Shown in pieces: positions 56,410 through 64,000 of a stretch of DNA of 64,000 nucleotides. Where the stretch lies: contig LDWW01000003.1 of NCBI GenBank assembly GCA_001045525.1, forward strand, positions 62,001 to 126,000. The letters run 5' to 3'. Numbering within the stretch: the stretch's first letter is position 1; each line of letters starts with the position of its first letter. The notes under the pieces were generated by a model. It searched no databases, was not told where the DNA came from, and worked only from the letters and a program-made list of their open reading frames with translations. The position numbers and the translations under genes were made by a program. Source of the stretch: Chitinispirillum alkaliphilum. Its GTDB lineage: Bacteria > Fibrobacterota > Chitinivibrionia > Chitinivibrionales > Chitinispirillaceae.

Positions 56410-56709
56410 TTAAAACTCCTTTATCCTGGTTAAACGCTTTTTTTTGTACTTTGTACATAGAGCAATATCCTTGCCAGTGGATATGTGTGTTGGTCAAACC
56501 TCTTTGTAAATTTAAGGATCCTTCCATTCTGTTAAAACTGAGCGTGTTTTTACAATTCTGAAGAAAATAGGTTTCAGTGCTTTGGATTTATTTTGATCTA
56601 TAAAATATTATTCTAAAAATTTCATTGTCATTATGAGAATTGTTTAAAGTGCAATGTGTGTGGACACAAATGTCTACATTTACCCTGAAACCTATTTATC
56701 CTCTGTTTA
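56410..56709. other. spacer between enolase and the receiver gene
   Basis: About 300 bases, AT-rich, holding the promoter side of the receiver gene and the downstream side of enolase. I see no gene and no clear terminator. Confidence 0.4.
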
Positions 56710-57975
56710 TTACTTCAGTTTTGAAAATTCTGCTCTCTCTCCAAGCTGCTGTTCTATTCTAAGGAGCTGATTATATTTCGCCACTCTTTCGGATCTGGCG
56801 GGAGCACCGCTTTTGATCTGACCTACACCGGAAGCCACAGAGATATCGGCGAGGAAAGTATCTTCCGTTTCGCCGCTGCGGTGTGAAAACATGCAACTAT
56901 AGGAGTTTGATCCGGCGAGTTTTATAGTGTCTATAGTTTCACTTACAGTACCGATCTGATTGAGTTTAATAAGAATTGAATTGGCAGCTTTTTTTTCTAT
57001 TCCAGTTGCAAGAATAGCTTTGTTTGTCACAAACAGATCATCACCTACGAGCTGAACTTTTTCACCCAGTTCAGCTGTGAGCTGCTGCCACCCTTCCCAG
57101 TCATGCTCTGAAAGTGGGTCTTCGATTGAAATTATGGGATAATTTTCAATCAATGAGCGGTAGAAATCAATCATACCCTCTGCCTTAAGAGTTTTTTTAT
57201 CTGCTTTGAGAATATAATCTCCGAATTCATAAAACTCACTTGCTGCGGCATCCATTGCCAGGGCGATATCTTCACCAGCCTTAAAACCAGCCTTTTCAAT
57301 CGCAGTCATTATGAGCTCCAGGGCTTCTCTGTTTGAGTTAAGTTCGGGTGCAAAACCTCCTTCATCCCCAATACCTGTTTGCAGATTCTTTGATTTAAGC
57401 ACACTTTTCAGGGAGTGATAGGTTTCAGTTCCAAACCGAAGGGCTTCAGAGAAACTTGGGGCACCAACAGGGGCGATCATAAATTCCTGTATATCCACAT
57501 TGGTGTCGGCATGAGCACCACCGTTAAGAATATTGAAAAAAGGCACCGGTAAGCGGAGATTTCCATCAGTTGCCAGATGCTCATACAGAGGTTTTCCCTT
57601 ATCCAAAGCGGCTACCTTTGAAACTGCCATGGATGTTCCGAGTATTGCATTTGCACCAAGGTTCCCCTTATTCTCACTGCCATCAAGCTCGATAAGGGTT
57701 TTGTCGATAAGGCTTTGCTCATAGGGCTCCATTCCATCGAGAGCTTTTGCGATTACTTTATTCACGTTTTCAACGGCCTTGAGAACACCTTTTCCCATAT
57801 ACCTTGAAGGATCCTTGTCTCTGAGCTCAAGGGCTTCCTTGCTTCCGGTTGAAGCTCCGGAAGGTACAGAGGAAATTGCCCTGAGACCGTTATCCAAAAC
57901 AATTTCCACTTCTACCGTGGGGTTGCCACGTGAATCAAGTATTTCTCTTCCTTTAATGTGTGTAATCCGGGACAT
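56710..57975 (-). CDS. eno: enolase
   Basis: 421 residues. [96 protein letters not shown] (metal Glu), [27 protein letters not shown] and the Ser-His loop [18 protein letters not shown]. It interconverts 2-phosphoglycerate and PEP. AAGGAGATAAG precedes the ATG. Confidence 0.97.
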   Translation of the reverse strand: MSRITHIKGREILDSRGNPTVEVEIVLDNGLRAISSVPSGASTGSKEALELRDKDPSRYMGKGVLKAVENVNKVIAKALDGMEPYEQSLIDKTLIELDGSENKGNLGANAILGTSMAVSKVAALDKGKPLYEHLATDGNLRLPVPFFNILNGGAHADTNVDIQEFMIAPVGAPSFSEALRFGTETYHSLKSVLKSKNLQTGIGDEGGFAPELNSNREALELIMTAIEKAGFKAGEDIALAMDAAASEFYEFGDYILKADKKTLKAEGMIDFYRSLIENYPIISIEDPLSEHDWEGWQQLTAELGEKVQLVGDDLFVTNKAILATGIEKKAANSILIKLNQIGTVSETIDTIKLAGSNSYSCMFSHRSGETEDTFLADISVASGVGQIKSGAPARSERVAKYNQLLRIEQQLGERAEFSKLK

Positions 57976-58177
57976 CTTATCTCCTTTTTTAGGGTTATGT
58001 AATGAGAGCAGGGATTGTTAGGCGTGCGCATATTATTCAAGCAAATCGGGTGCTAATCAAAAGAGTAAAAGTTTGACACGCAGGGAGGAGATTTAAGGCG
58101 CAACTTTTTTCATCCTGAACTATATTATTGCACTCTTCTAAAGGAACTTAATTTTAAAATCAGGAGCGGTTTTTTAT

Positions 58178-61081
58178 ATGGCAAGAAAGAAAGGTTTTTC
58201 TCATGATGATCAGTTTTCACCTCAGATGTATCACCGTGAGGAGGCTTTTTTAAAAAAGCAAACAGATCGTTTCAGGGAGTTTAAACCGGGGCAGCGCTGG
58301 GTAAGTGAAATGGAACCTGAGCTTGGTTTGGGAGAAGTGACCCTGGTGGATGGCAGATTTGTAACGGTAGCATTTCATGGTGGGGGAGATATTCGTCGTT
58401 ATGCAAAGGAGAATGCACCGCTTATTCGTATGATAGTGCAGCCCGGATCCCAGATTCAGCTGAAAAGCGGAGAAAAGTGTGCTGTTACTGCAAGCCGGGA
58501 GAGTGATGAGGGTATTGTTTTGTACTCCACAGACAAAGGCGAAATAGCAGAAAGGGAGCTTTCTGAAAAAATGAGGAGTGTGGGGGCTATAGACCGATTG
58601 TTGTCGGGAGATTATGATCCCCTTGTCAGTTTCGACCTTCGATTGAAAACATTGAAGCTTCGCAGCCGGATTGAGAGTTCTGATGTGATTGGTTTTGTTG
58701 GCCCGCGCATAGAATTGATTCCTCATCAGCTCTATATCTCAAATGAGGTTTGTTCCCGTCATATAAGGCGCACTCTTCTATCGGATGAGGTGGGATTGGG
58801 AAAGACGATTGAATCCTGTCTTATACTTCATAATCTGGCAGTAAGTGGCAGGGTTGACAGAGTGCTGATAATGGTACCGGAAAACCTTGTACATGTGTGG
58901 TTTGTAGAGCTGCTCAGGAAATTCAATCTTTCTTTTCGAATTTTCAACCAGGAATTTTTCAAACAAAAATCTAACTGGGAGGTAAATCCGTTTTTAGAAG
59001 ATCAGAATATTCTTTGTGACTGGAACTACATGAGTGAAAATCCTGAGATTTCTGATATGGCAAAAGCGGCCGGATGGGATCTTCTTATTGTTGATGAGGT
59101 TCATCATGCAAGAGAGGGTAGCCACTTCTTTAAGCTCCTTAAAAAGCTCACTGTGAGCTGTCGTGATATCTTGTTTCTCAGTGCCACACCTGAACAATAC
59201 GGTACCAGGGAACATTTCCTCAAACTCCAGCTTCTCGATCGGAACAGATATTCTGATTACAACTCTTTTTTGGCACAAACTCAAACCCATTCGCTCCTTG
59301 CGGATATTACGGGACGCTTACTCGACGGGAAATCATTAGATGAGAGAAGTATTGGTTTTATAAAAAAAATTCCCAATCTGGGAGAAACTGTTGATTATGC
59401 TAAACTCCAGGAAGACCGCACACAAAGAGAAAAACTGGTGAAAGAACTTCTGGACAGGTTTGGGTTTGGTAGATCTATTTTCAGAAACACACGTGCGGCA
59501 GTCGGGGGATTTCCCTCCAGGGAAGTACGAATATTTCCACTCAGTGCTGATAGTAAAATAACAAAAAATGTAAGGAATGAGTACGTTGCAGAAAACAGGC
59601 TGCGAGTTGATGAGAGTGAGGAAATTGCTTTTCGGGCGGATCCCAGAATTTCATATCTCGTAAAATTGCTAAAAGATAACAGTAATGAAAAATTTGTCCT
59701 GATTTGTAGGACAAAAGAGAAAGTTGTTGCTCTGAATGAAGCACTGAGCCGGAGTATCTCTGTTAAAACAGCTCTGTTTCATGAGCAATTAACCCTCATA
59801 CAGCGCGACCGCAATGCAGCATGGTTTTCTGAAGAGGAAGGGGCACGCATTCTTCTCTGTTCTGAAATTGGGAGTGAGGGCAGAAATTTCCAGTTTGCAC
59901 ACCACCTTGTGCTGTTTGATCTTCCCCCTGACCCCTCTCTTATTGAGCAAAGAATTGGTCGTCTTGATCGTATCGGTCAATCCGGCCCAATAATCATCCA
60001 TGTGCCATTCATTGTAAACACCCCCTACGAAATTTTGGCCAGATGGTTTCATGAGGGATTGGATCTATTCGGCTCTTCGGTGCCTGGTATTAATGAAATG
60101 TTTGACAGTATGGCTGAGTCGGTGCAAAAGACTATCAGCATGATGACAGATGCCGAAGAGGATGTGTCAGGGATGCTTGAAAAATTGATTTCTGATACTA
60201 AGAATGTTAAGAATGAGATTACTGTTCGTCTCGAGGCCAGCCGGGACAGACTTCTGGAGCTGCACTCTTTCAGGCCTCAGGAAGCTAAAGGGTTGGTTAA
60301 TTCGATTCACAGGGCTGATGGTGATGAGGAGTTGGAAAATGTAACAGTGCAACTCTTAGAGGAGCAGGGGATGCATGTTGAGCAGGCTGGGGAAAGGGTG
60401 TATCGTCTTTTCAATGAGGGTTACTCTGAGATAGAGTTTTTTGGATTGAAGGAATCACGGCCCATGGTTACTTTTGATCGTACTACTGCTCTCCACAGAG
60501 AGGATTATGAGTTTTTCACCATGGATCACCCTTCTCTCAAGGGGCTGTTTGATTCTTATCTGGGATCAATTAGCGGAAACAGTTCTCTTTGCTCCTATCA
60601 TGGGAGCAGCTCCTTTCAGCTTGTGCTTGAAGCTGCTTTTGTGATTGAGTGCGACGCTCCGACTTCACTTAATGCAAACAGATTTCTACCTTCAGTTCCG
60701 GTTGTCGTTGCCATTGACCAGAGTCTTAAGGATCGCAGTCAGGAAGTGGATACTGATAAATTTAGAAGTAAACTGCGATCACTTGGGGTTCATCCAATAG
60801 TGACAAACCAGCGGTTCAAAGATGAACTGTTTCCATTACTTTACGATAAATTGGAAGAGCGGGCACGGGATGCTGCAGATATACACATAAAGAATGGTTA
60901 TGATGCTATGGAGAGAGTAATTAGCTCAGAACTCCAGAGACTGAGATATTTTCAATCAATAAACAGTTCAGTATCTCCCGAAGAGATTAAATTGATGGAA
61001 AATCAGAGAAATGCGTTACGCCTTGCAATAAAAGAGGCTGTTCTCAGACTTGATGCAATTAAGATCATAGTGAAAGTGTAA
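58178..61081 (+). CDS. rapA: RNA polymerase-associated SNF2-family ATPase RapA
   Basis: 967 residues, the same length class as E. coli RapA, and matching it from end to end: GQRWVSEMEPELGLGEVTLV (Tudor-like NTD), LIPHQLYISNEVCSRHIRRT, LLSDEVGLGKTIESCLILHN (Walker A), VDEVHHAREGSH, ATPEQYGTREHFLKLQLLDR, GFGRSIFRNTRAAVGGFPSR, LCSEIGSEGRNFQFAHHLVL, EQRIGRLDRIGQ, and the C-terminal LNANRFLPSVPV and ENQRNALRLAIKEAV-LRLDAI. It recycles stalled RNA polymerase. Complete match supports full function. Confidence 0.95.
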   Translation: MARKKGFSHDDQFSPQMYHREEAFLKKQTDRFREFKPGQRWVSEMEPELGLGEVTLVDGRFVTVAFHGGGDIRRYAKENAPLIRMIVQPGSQIQLKSGEKCAVTASRESDEGIVLYSTDKGEIAERELSEKMRSVGAIDRLLSGDYDPLVSFDLRLKTLKLRSRIESSDVIGFVGPRIELIPHQLYISNEVCSRHIRRTLLSDEVGLGKTIESCLILHNLAVSGRVDRVLIMVPENLVHVWFVELLRKFNLSFRIFNQEFFKQKSNWEVNPFLEDQNILCDWNYMSENPEISDMAKAAGWDLLIVDEVHHAREGSHFFKLLKKLTVSCRDILFLSATPEQYGTREHFLKLQLLDRNRYSDYNSFLAQTQTHSLLADITGRLLDGKSLDERSIGFIKKIPNLGETVDYAKLQEDRTQREKLVKELLDRFGFGRSIFRNTRAAVGGFPSREVRIFPLSADSKITKNVRNEYVAENRLRVDESEEIAFRADPRISYLVKLLKDNSNEKFVLICRTKEKVVALNEALSRSISVKTALFHEQLTLIQRDRNAAWFSEEEGARILLCSEIGSEGRNFQFAHHLVLFDLPPDPSLIEQRIGRLDRIGQSGPIIIHVPFIVNTPYEILARWFHEGLDLFGSSVPGINEMFDSMAESVQKTISMMTDAEEDVSGMLEKLISDTKNVKNEITVRLEASRDRLLELHSFRPQEAKGLVNSIHRADGDEELENVTVQLLEEQGMHVEQAGERVYRLFNEGYSEIEFFGLKESRPMVTFDRTTALHREDYEFFTMDHPSLKGLFDSYLGSISGNSSLCSYHGSSSFQLVLEAAFVIECDAPTSLNANRFLPSVPVVVAIDQSLKDRSQEVDTDKFRSKLRSLGVHPIVTNQRFKDELFPLLYDKLEERARDAADIHIKNGYDAMERVISSELQRLRYFQSINSSVSPEEIKLMENQRNALRLAIKEAVLRLDAIKIIVKV

Positions 61082-61152
61082 GCGGATAATGAGTTTTTGG
61101 TGTTTTACAAAAGAAAAGAATTGCAAAGCTTTTTAAGACAGAGCTAAGAAAA

Positions 61153-61182
61153 ACGGGGGAACTGTTTGCGCAGGTCCCCCGT
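61153..61182 (-). terminator. rho-independent terminator for the M16 gene pair
   Basis: ACGGGGGAACTG (61153-61164) pairs with CAGGTCCCCCGT (61171-61182) with one mismatch and a six-base loop. Reading minus, the stem is followed by TTTTTCTT, so it ends the M16 operon; on plus the tail is weak. Confidence 0.75.
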
Positions 61183-61218
61183 AAATTTTGTATCTGCCGT
61201 TTTCGGTATTAATCTGTT

Positions 61219-62712
61219 TTATGGCAACGTTTCAATCTCATTGATTGAGATAAATTTTTTGTTTTCGATTCCGCTTAGATCAAACCTTTTTGATTCAGGA
61301 AGTCTGTTCAATATGGTTGAGTCTGCAATAATGGTATAGGTAAAGTTATCAGGGTTAAGGTATTTCCTTGCCACATTGTTTATATCTTCAACCGTTAATT
61401 TGTTTATCTCTTCCGGGTAGAGAACAAAATGATCTTGACTGCGACTGTACATCTCATTCCAGGCATAGGTTGAAGTGATATCTCCGGCAGAACGAAACAT
61501 TGAAGGCAGTTGTGCGAGAAGGGCTGTTTTAGCGCTTTGTAATTCTTCTTCTGTTACACCTTCCATGATTATTCTTTCAATCTCTTCATAGATAAGATCG
61601 ATTGCAAGGGGCAGAGTTTCCTTTCTTGTATTGAATTCAATGAACAGGGTTCCGGGATAGAGATAATTTGATTCAGCTCTTGAATGTATTGAGTAGGTGA
61701 GTCCTGCATCTGAGCGGATTTTTGTACCCAGCCGTGAGGTGAAACCTCCACCGCCAAGAATCATATTGAGCAGTGAAACAGAGTAATAGTCCGGGTGCGG
61801 ACGTTTGAAAAGAGGCAGGGCCATTCTTACATAAGCCTGATTGATAGGTCTGTGTACTATGAGTGCTTTTGTTTCAGGCCGGATCTCTATATTGTCAAAA
61901 GGTGTAAGCGAGGTTGTCTGCTCTGCCTGGGGAAAAATGCTCTCGAGTTTAGCGATGGTTTTTCCTTTGTCTATTTTTCCCGCAACAGATAACACGATAT
62001 TATCTGTTTTAAAAACCTTATCGTGCAGAGATTTGAGATCCTCGCGTGAAATGTTTTCTATGGAAGATGCGGTTGTCATTCTTGATGCATTACTTCCGGT
62101 ATACTGCTGTTTCTGGAATGCGGCATTGAGTGCTGGTGCTGGATTTACAAATCGGTGGCGCAGAGATTCCCTGATCAGACGTTTTTCTCTTTCAACCCTC
62201 TCCTCCTCAAATGCCGGATGAAAGAACATCTGCTCCATAATGCTCAGTGCTGTATCCTGGTACTCAGAGAGAAATGTTCCTTTGAATGTTATGTGTGATT
62301 CGGATTGAGAAAAGGAAAAGTTTATTGCCATAAGGTCAAGGAACTCATTAAGTGAATCAGCAGAAATCTCTTCTGTCCCGCCCAGTCGCAGAAGTCTGCT
62401 CATCAGTGTTCCAAGCCCTTCTTTTCCTTCCGGATCGTTAAGAGAACTGTAGTTTATATAAGCGGTGATTTCTACTATTGGCAGTGTTGAATCAACTGCA
62501 ATATAGCTTCTTAGTCCATTGTTGAGAATATGTCGGTACTGTTGGGCACTGGGGACACTCCAGTCTCTTGATTCAAAGTTTAAATTTAAAGGGTGAGATG
62601 GAATATTGTGTTCAACAATCTCTTCTTCCGGCAGGCGACCAGCTCCAAGAGCAGAACCTGAGATTAGGAGCAAACTAAACAGCATTGATAAACAGATCGT
62701 TCTGGTTTTCAT
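61219..62712 (-). CDS. M16 peptidase-family subunit without the zinc motif
   Basis: 497 residues with a signal peptide (TICLSMLFSLLLISGSALGAG). M16 fold: LNNGLRSYIAVDSTLPIVEI, EREKRLIRESLRHRFVNP, NIVLSVAGKIDKGK, VRMALPLFKRPHPDYYSVSL, GGGGFTSRLGTKIRSDAGLTYSIHS (the R..Y substrate segment). Where catalytic members have HxxEH, this has GLGTLMSRLLRLGG, so it cannot bind zinc. It resembles the non-catalytic partners of bacterial M16 pairs. The adjacent upstream M16 gene is the likely catalytic partner. Confidence 0.9.
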   Translation of the reverse strand: MKTRTICLSMLFSLLLISGSALGAGRLPEEEIVEHNIPSHPLNLNFESRDWSVPSAQQYRHILNNGLRSYIAVDSTLPIVEITAYINYSSLNDPEGKEGLGTLMSRLLRLGGTEEISADSLNEFLDLMAINFSFSQSESHITFKGTFLSEYQDTALSIMEQMFFHPAFEEERVEREKRLIRESLRHRFVNPAPALNAAFQKQQYTGSNASRMTTASSIENISREDLKSLHDKVFKTDNIVLSVAGKIDKGKTIAKLESIFPQAEQTTSLTPFDNIEIRPETKALIVHRPINQAYVRMALPLFKRPHPDYYSVSLLNMILGGGGFTSRLGTKIRSDAGLTYSIHSRAESNYLYPGTLFIEFNTRKETLPLAIDLIYEEIERIIMEGVTEEELQSAKTALLAQLPSMFRSAGDITSTYAWNEMYSRSQDHFVLYPEEINKLTVEDINNVARKYLNPDNFTYTIIADSTILNRLPESKRFDLSGIENKKFISINEIETLP

Positions 62713-62761
62713 CTATAAACTTCCTTTCGTCAGTTTTCAAATTTGGCACATTTCTATTCAG

Positions 62762-64000
62762 TTATTCTGATGTTTTTTCGTTATTCTCAGTCATATCATC
62801 CCTGACATCTGGAAGAAGATAGCCAATTGTTGCAAGTTCCGGTATAAGATAGAAAGAGGCGATGTAGGGTATATTTTGAACTCCAACCCGGGAAATTTTT
62901 TCCGGATATTCCAGTAGATTCTGCCAGCTTCCAAGCCTTTCAAACCTGGCAAGGCGGTCGGAGAGACCTTCAAGGCTTTTAAGTCCCTCAGCAAAAGAGA
63001 ACCTGATTTGATTTGTGATTCTTAGCATTTCTCTTGAGGAAGGTTTTTCATCTATGAGTTTTGCAAGCTCTTCAAGGATGATTTTTTCAACCAGTTTAGG
63101 GTCTGAATCCTCTTTTAACTGTGCCCATACGTGAAAATAACCGTTGTGAAGTCTTTTGGAGTTGAATGCTCCTGCATTGACACATAATTCTTCTGTGTCT
63201 ACAAGTCTTCTGTACAGCCTGCCGGTTCTGCCGGAAAGAATGCCTTGTATAATATCAAGTGCATACAAGTCTTCATGAGGATAACCCGGTGTGTGGAACA
63301 GTATATCTACTCTGGGCTCTACATCAGAGTGTACTGTCAAACGTGTCTGCCCGATGGGAGTGGGCTCTCTGGTGACCACCGGATCTGCGGGCTGATCAGA
63401 TTTGGGTATGTGCCCAAAATAGCGTTCTATCTTTTCAAATTCACTTTCAGGATCAACATTCCCAACAAGCACAATCAGTGCATTTTCAGGGGTGTAATAC
63501 TGATTAATATACCGCATCAGTTTCTGGGGTGTATAAGCCCTGATGTCAGATTCCCAGCCAATCACTGGCTGGCGGTAGGGGTGTGCGACGAAAAACAGAG
63601 AATTTAGCCGTTCCCAGTAAAGGTGAAGTGGTCTGTTGTCATAACGCATTTTGCGCTCCTCTATAACAACTTCCAGTTCACTATGGAACTCCCGCAACAC
63701 AGGGTTTTCCATCCTGTCGGACTCTATCCAGTAAAACAATTCTGTTTTATTCTGAGGGAGTGTGACGATGTAGGCGGTCATCTCATTTGAGGTCCATGCG
63801 TTAAGTCTTGTTCCACCGTGATTTCTGTATAATTCCCAGATCTCATCTTTATTTATGTACTCCCTCTGCTGCTCAAGCAGTTCAAATATTTCCGCTCTGT
63901 AATTATTGACCACCGAGTCTTCTGCACCACTGAGCCGGGCTGTCTGCATTATTGCATCCAAAGAGTCGATTGCATTCAGGAAGGGTATCTCTTTTTCGTA
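62762..64000 (-). CDS. M16 zinc peptidase (5'-truncated by window edge)
   Basis: The frame stays open to the right edge (its last visible residues are YEKEIPFLNAIDS before LDAIMQ), so the N-terminus with the expected HxxEH lies outside. Visible: WIESDRMENPVLREFHSELE and VVIEERKMRYDNRP (the distal zinc Glu with the EExxxRxDN segment), AHPYRQPVIGWESDI, ENALIVLVGNVDPESEFEKI, and PRVDILFHTPGYPHEDLYAL with GRTGRLYRRLV. It is probably the catalytic, periplasmic half of an M16 pair with the gene 49 bases downstream. Confidence 0.9.
   Translation of the reverse strand, partial: YEKEIPFLNAIDSLDAIMQTARLSGAEDSVVNNYRAEIFELLEQQREYINKDEIWELYRNHGGTRLNAWTSNEMTAYIVTLPQNKTELFYWIESDRMENPVLREFHSELEVVIEERKMRYDNRPLHLYWERLNSLFFVAHPYRQPVIGWESDIRAYTPQKLMRYINQYYTPENALIVLVGNVDPESEFEKIERYFGHIPKSDQPADPVVTREPTPIGQTRLTVHSDVEPRVDILFHTPGYPHEDLYALDIIQGILSGRTGRLYRRLVDTEELCVNAGAFNSKRLHNGYFHVWAQLKEDSDPKLVEKIILEELAKLIDEKPSSREMLRITNQIRFSFAEGLKSLEGLSDRLARFERLGSWQNLLEYPEKISRVGVQNIPYIASFYLIPELATIGYLLPDVRDDMTENNEKTSE

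Overview
The window looks like chromosomal DNA of a Gram-negative, polysaccharide-degrading bacterium. An outer membrane is implied by a TolC/adaptor/RND efflux set, an LpoA-like lipoprotein-class protein, periplasmic M16 proteases and a second RND-family exporter. Two secreted glycosidases (a GH18 chitinase-like protein and a GH9 cellulase) each end in a C-terminal sorting-like beta domain of the kind seen in Fibrobacterota and Bacteroidota. Together with a PPi-type phosphofructokinase, this suggests Fibrobacterota (Chitinivibrionia-like). The placement is inference; no rRNA is present to confirm it.

Layout. 1-3874 (minus): an operon of an RND-superfamily exporter, a small secreted protein and a B12-binding radical SAM enzyme cut by the window edge. 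3875-4974: a gene-poor gap with a decayed CapA-like gene. 4975-15021 (plus): a tight eight-gene run, bifunctional nuclease, LpoA-like protein, ftsX, envC-like, holB, ricT, metG, recJ, joining cell-wall division and information-processing genes. 15295-16638: GH18 enzyme. 16704-17505 (minus): a membrane Fe-S protein and an ArsR regulator, with matching palindromes in front of both. 17749-19343: prohibitin-like protein and ung. 19590-20043: a candidate structured RNA with its own terminator. 20044-24121: a heterodimeric ABC exporter and a small membrane protein. 24151-24347 (minus): tRNA-Cys and tRNA-Gly separated by a terminator.

24900-32958: a stand-alone receiver protein, an M29 aminopeptidase, a DUF2400 protein, ptsI, a NifA-like sigma-54 activator interrupted by one in-frame stop, a dual-specificity phosphatase, a dGTPase and a zinc-ribbon protein. 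33158-34976: GH9 cellulase and terminator. 34980-40967 (minus): a tightly overlapped operon glyS-ddl-tsaB-PP2C phosphatase-envelope protein-nth. 41381-47789 (plus): tolC/adaptor/RND pump followed by a TetR regulator. 47903-50788: queA and PPi-phosphofructokinase. 51239-55972: a PfkB-family sugar kinase lacking the catalytic Asp, pdxB, gnd and an mutM/nei-type glycosylase. 55978-57975 (minus): a receiver protein and enolase. 58178-61081: full-length rapA. 61219-64000 (minus): two M16 proteases, one lacking the zinc motif and one cut by the window edge.

Most genes are housekeeping and well recognised. The less ordinary items are the B12-radical SAM/RND operon, the ArsR palindrome pair, the candidate RNA near 19.75-19.99 kb, the ochre codon in the NifA-like regulator, and the PfkB protein without its GAGD Asp. 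No CRISPR array, insertion sequence, prophage or clear defence island was seen.
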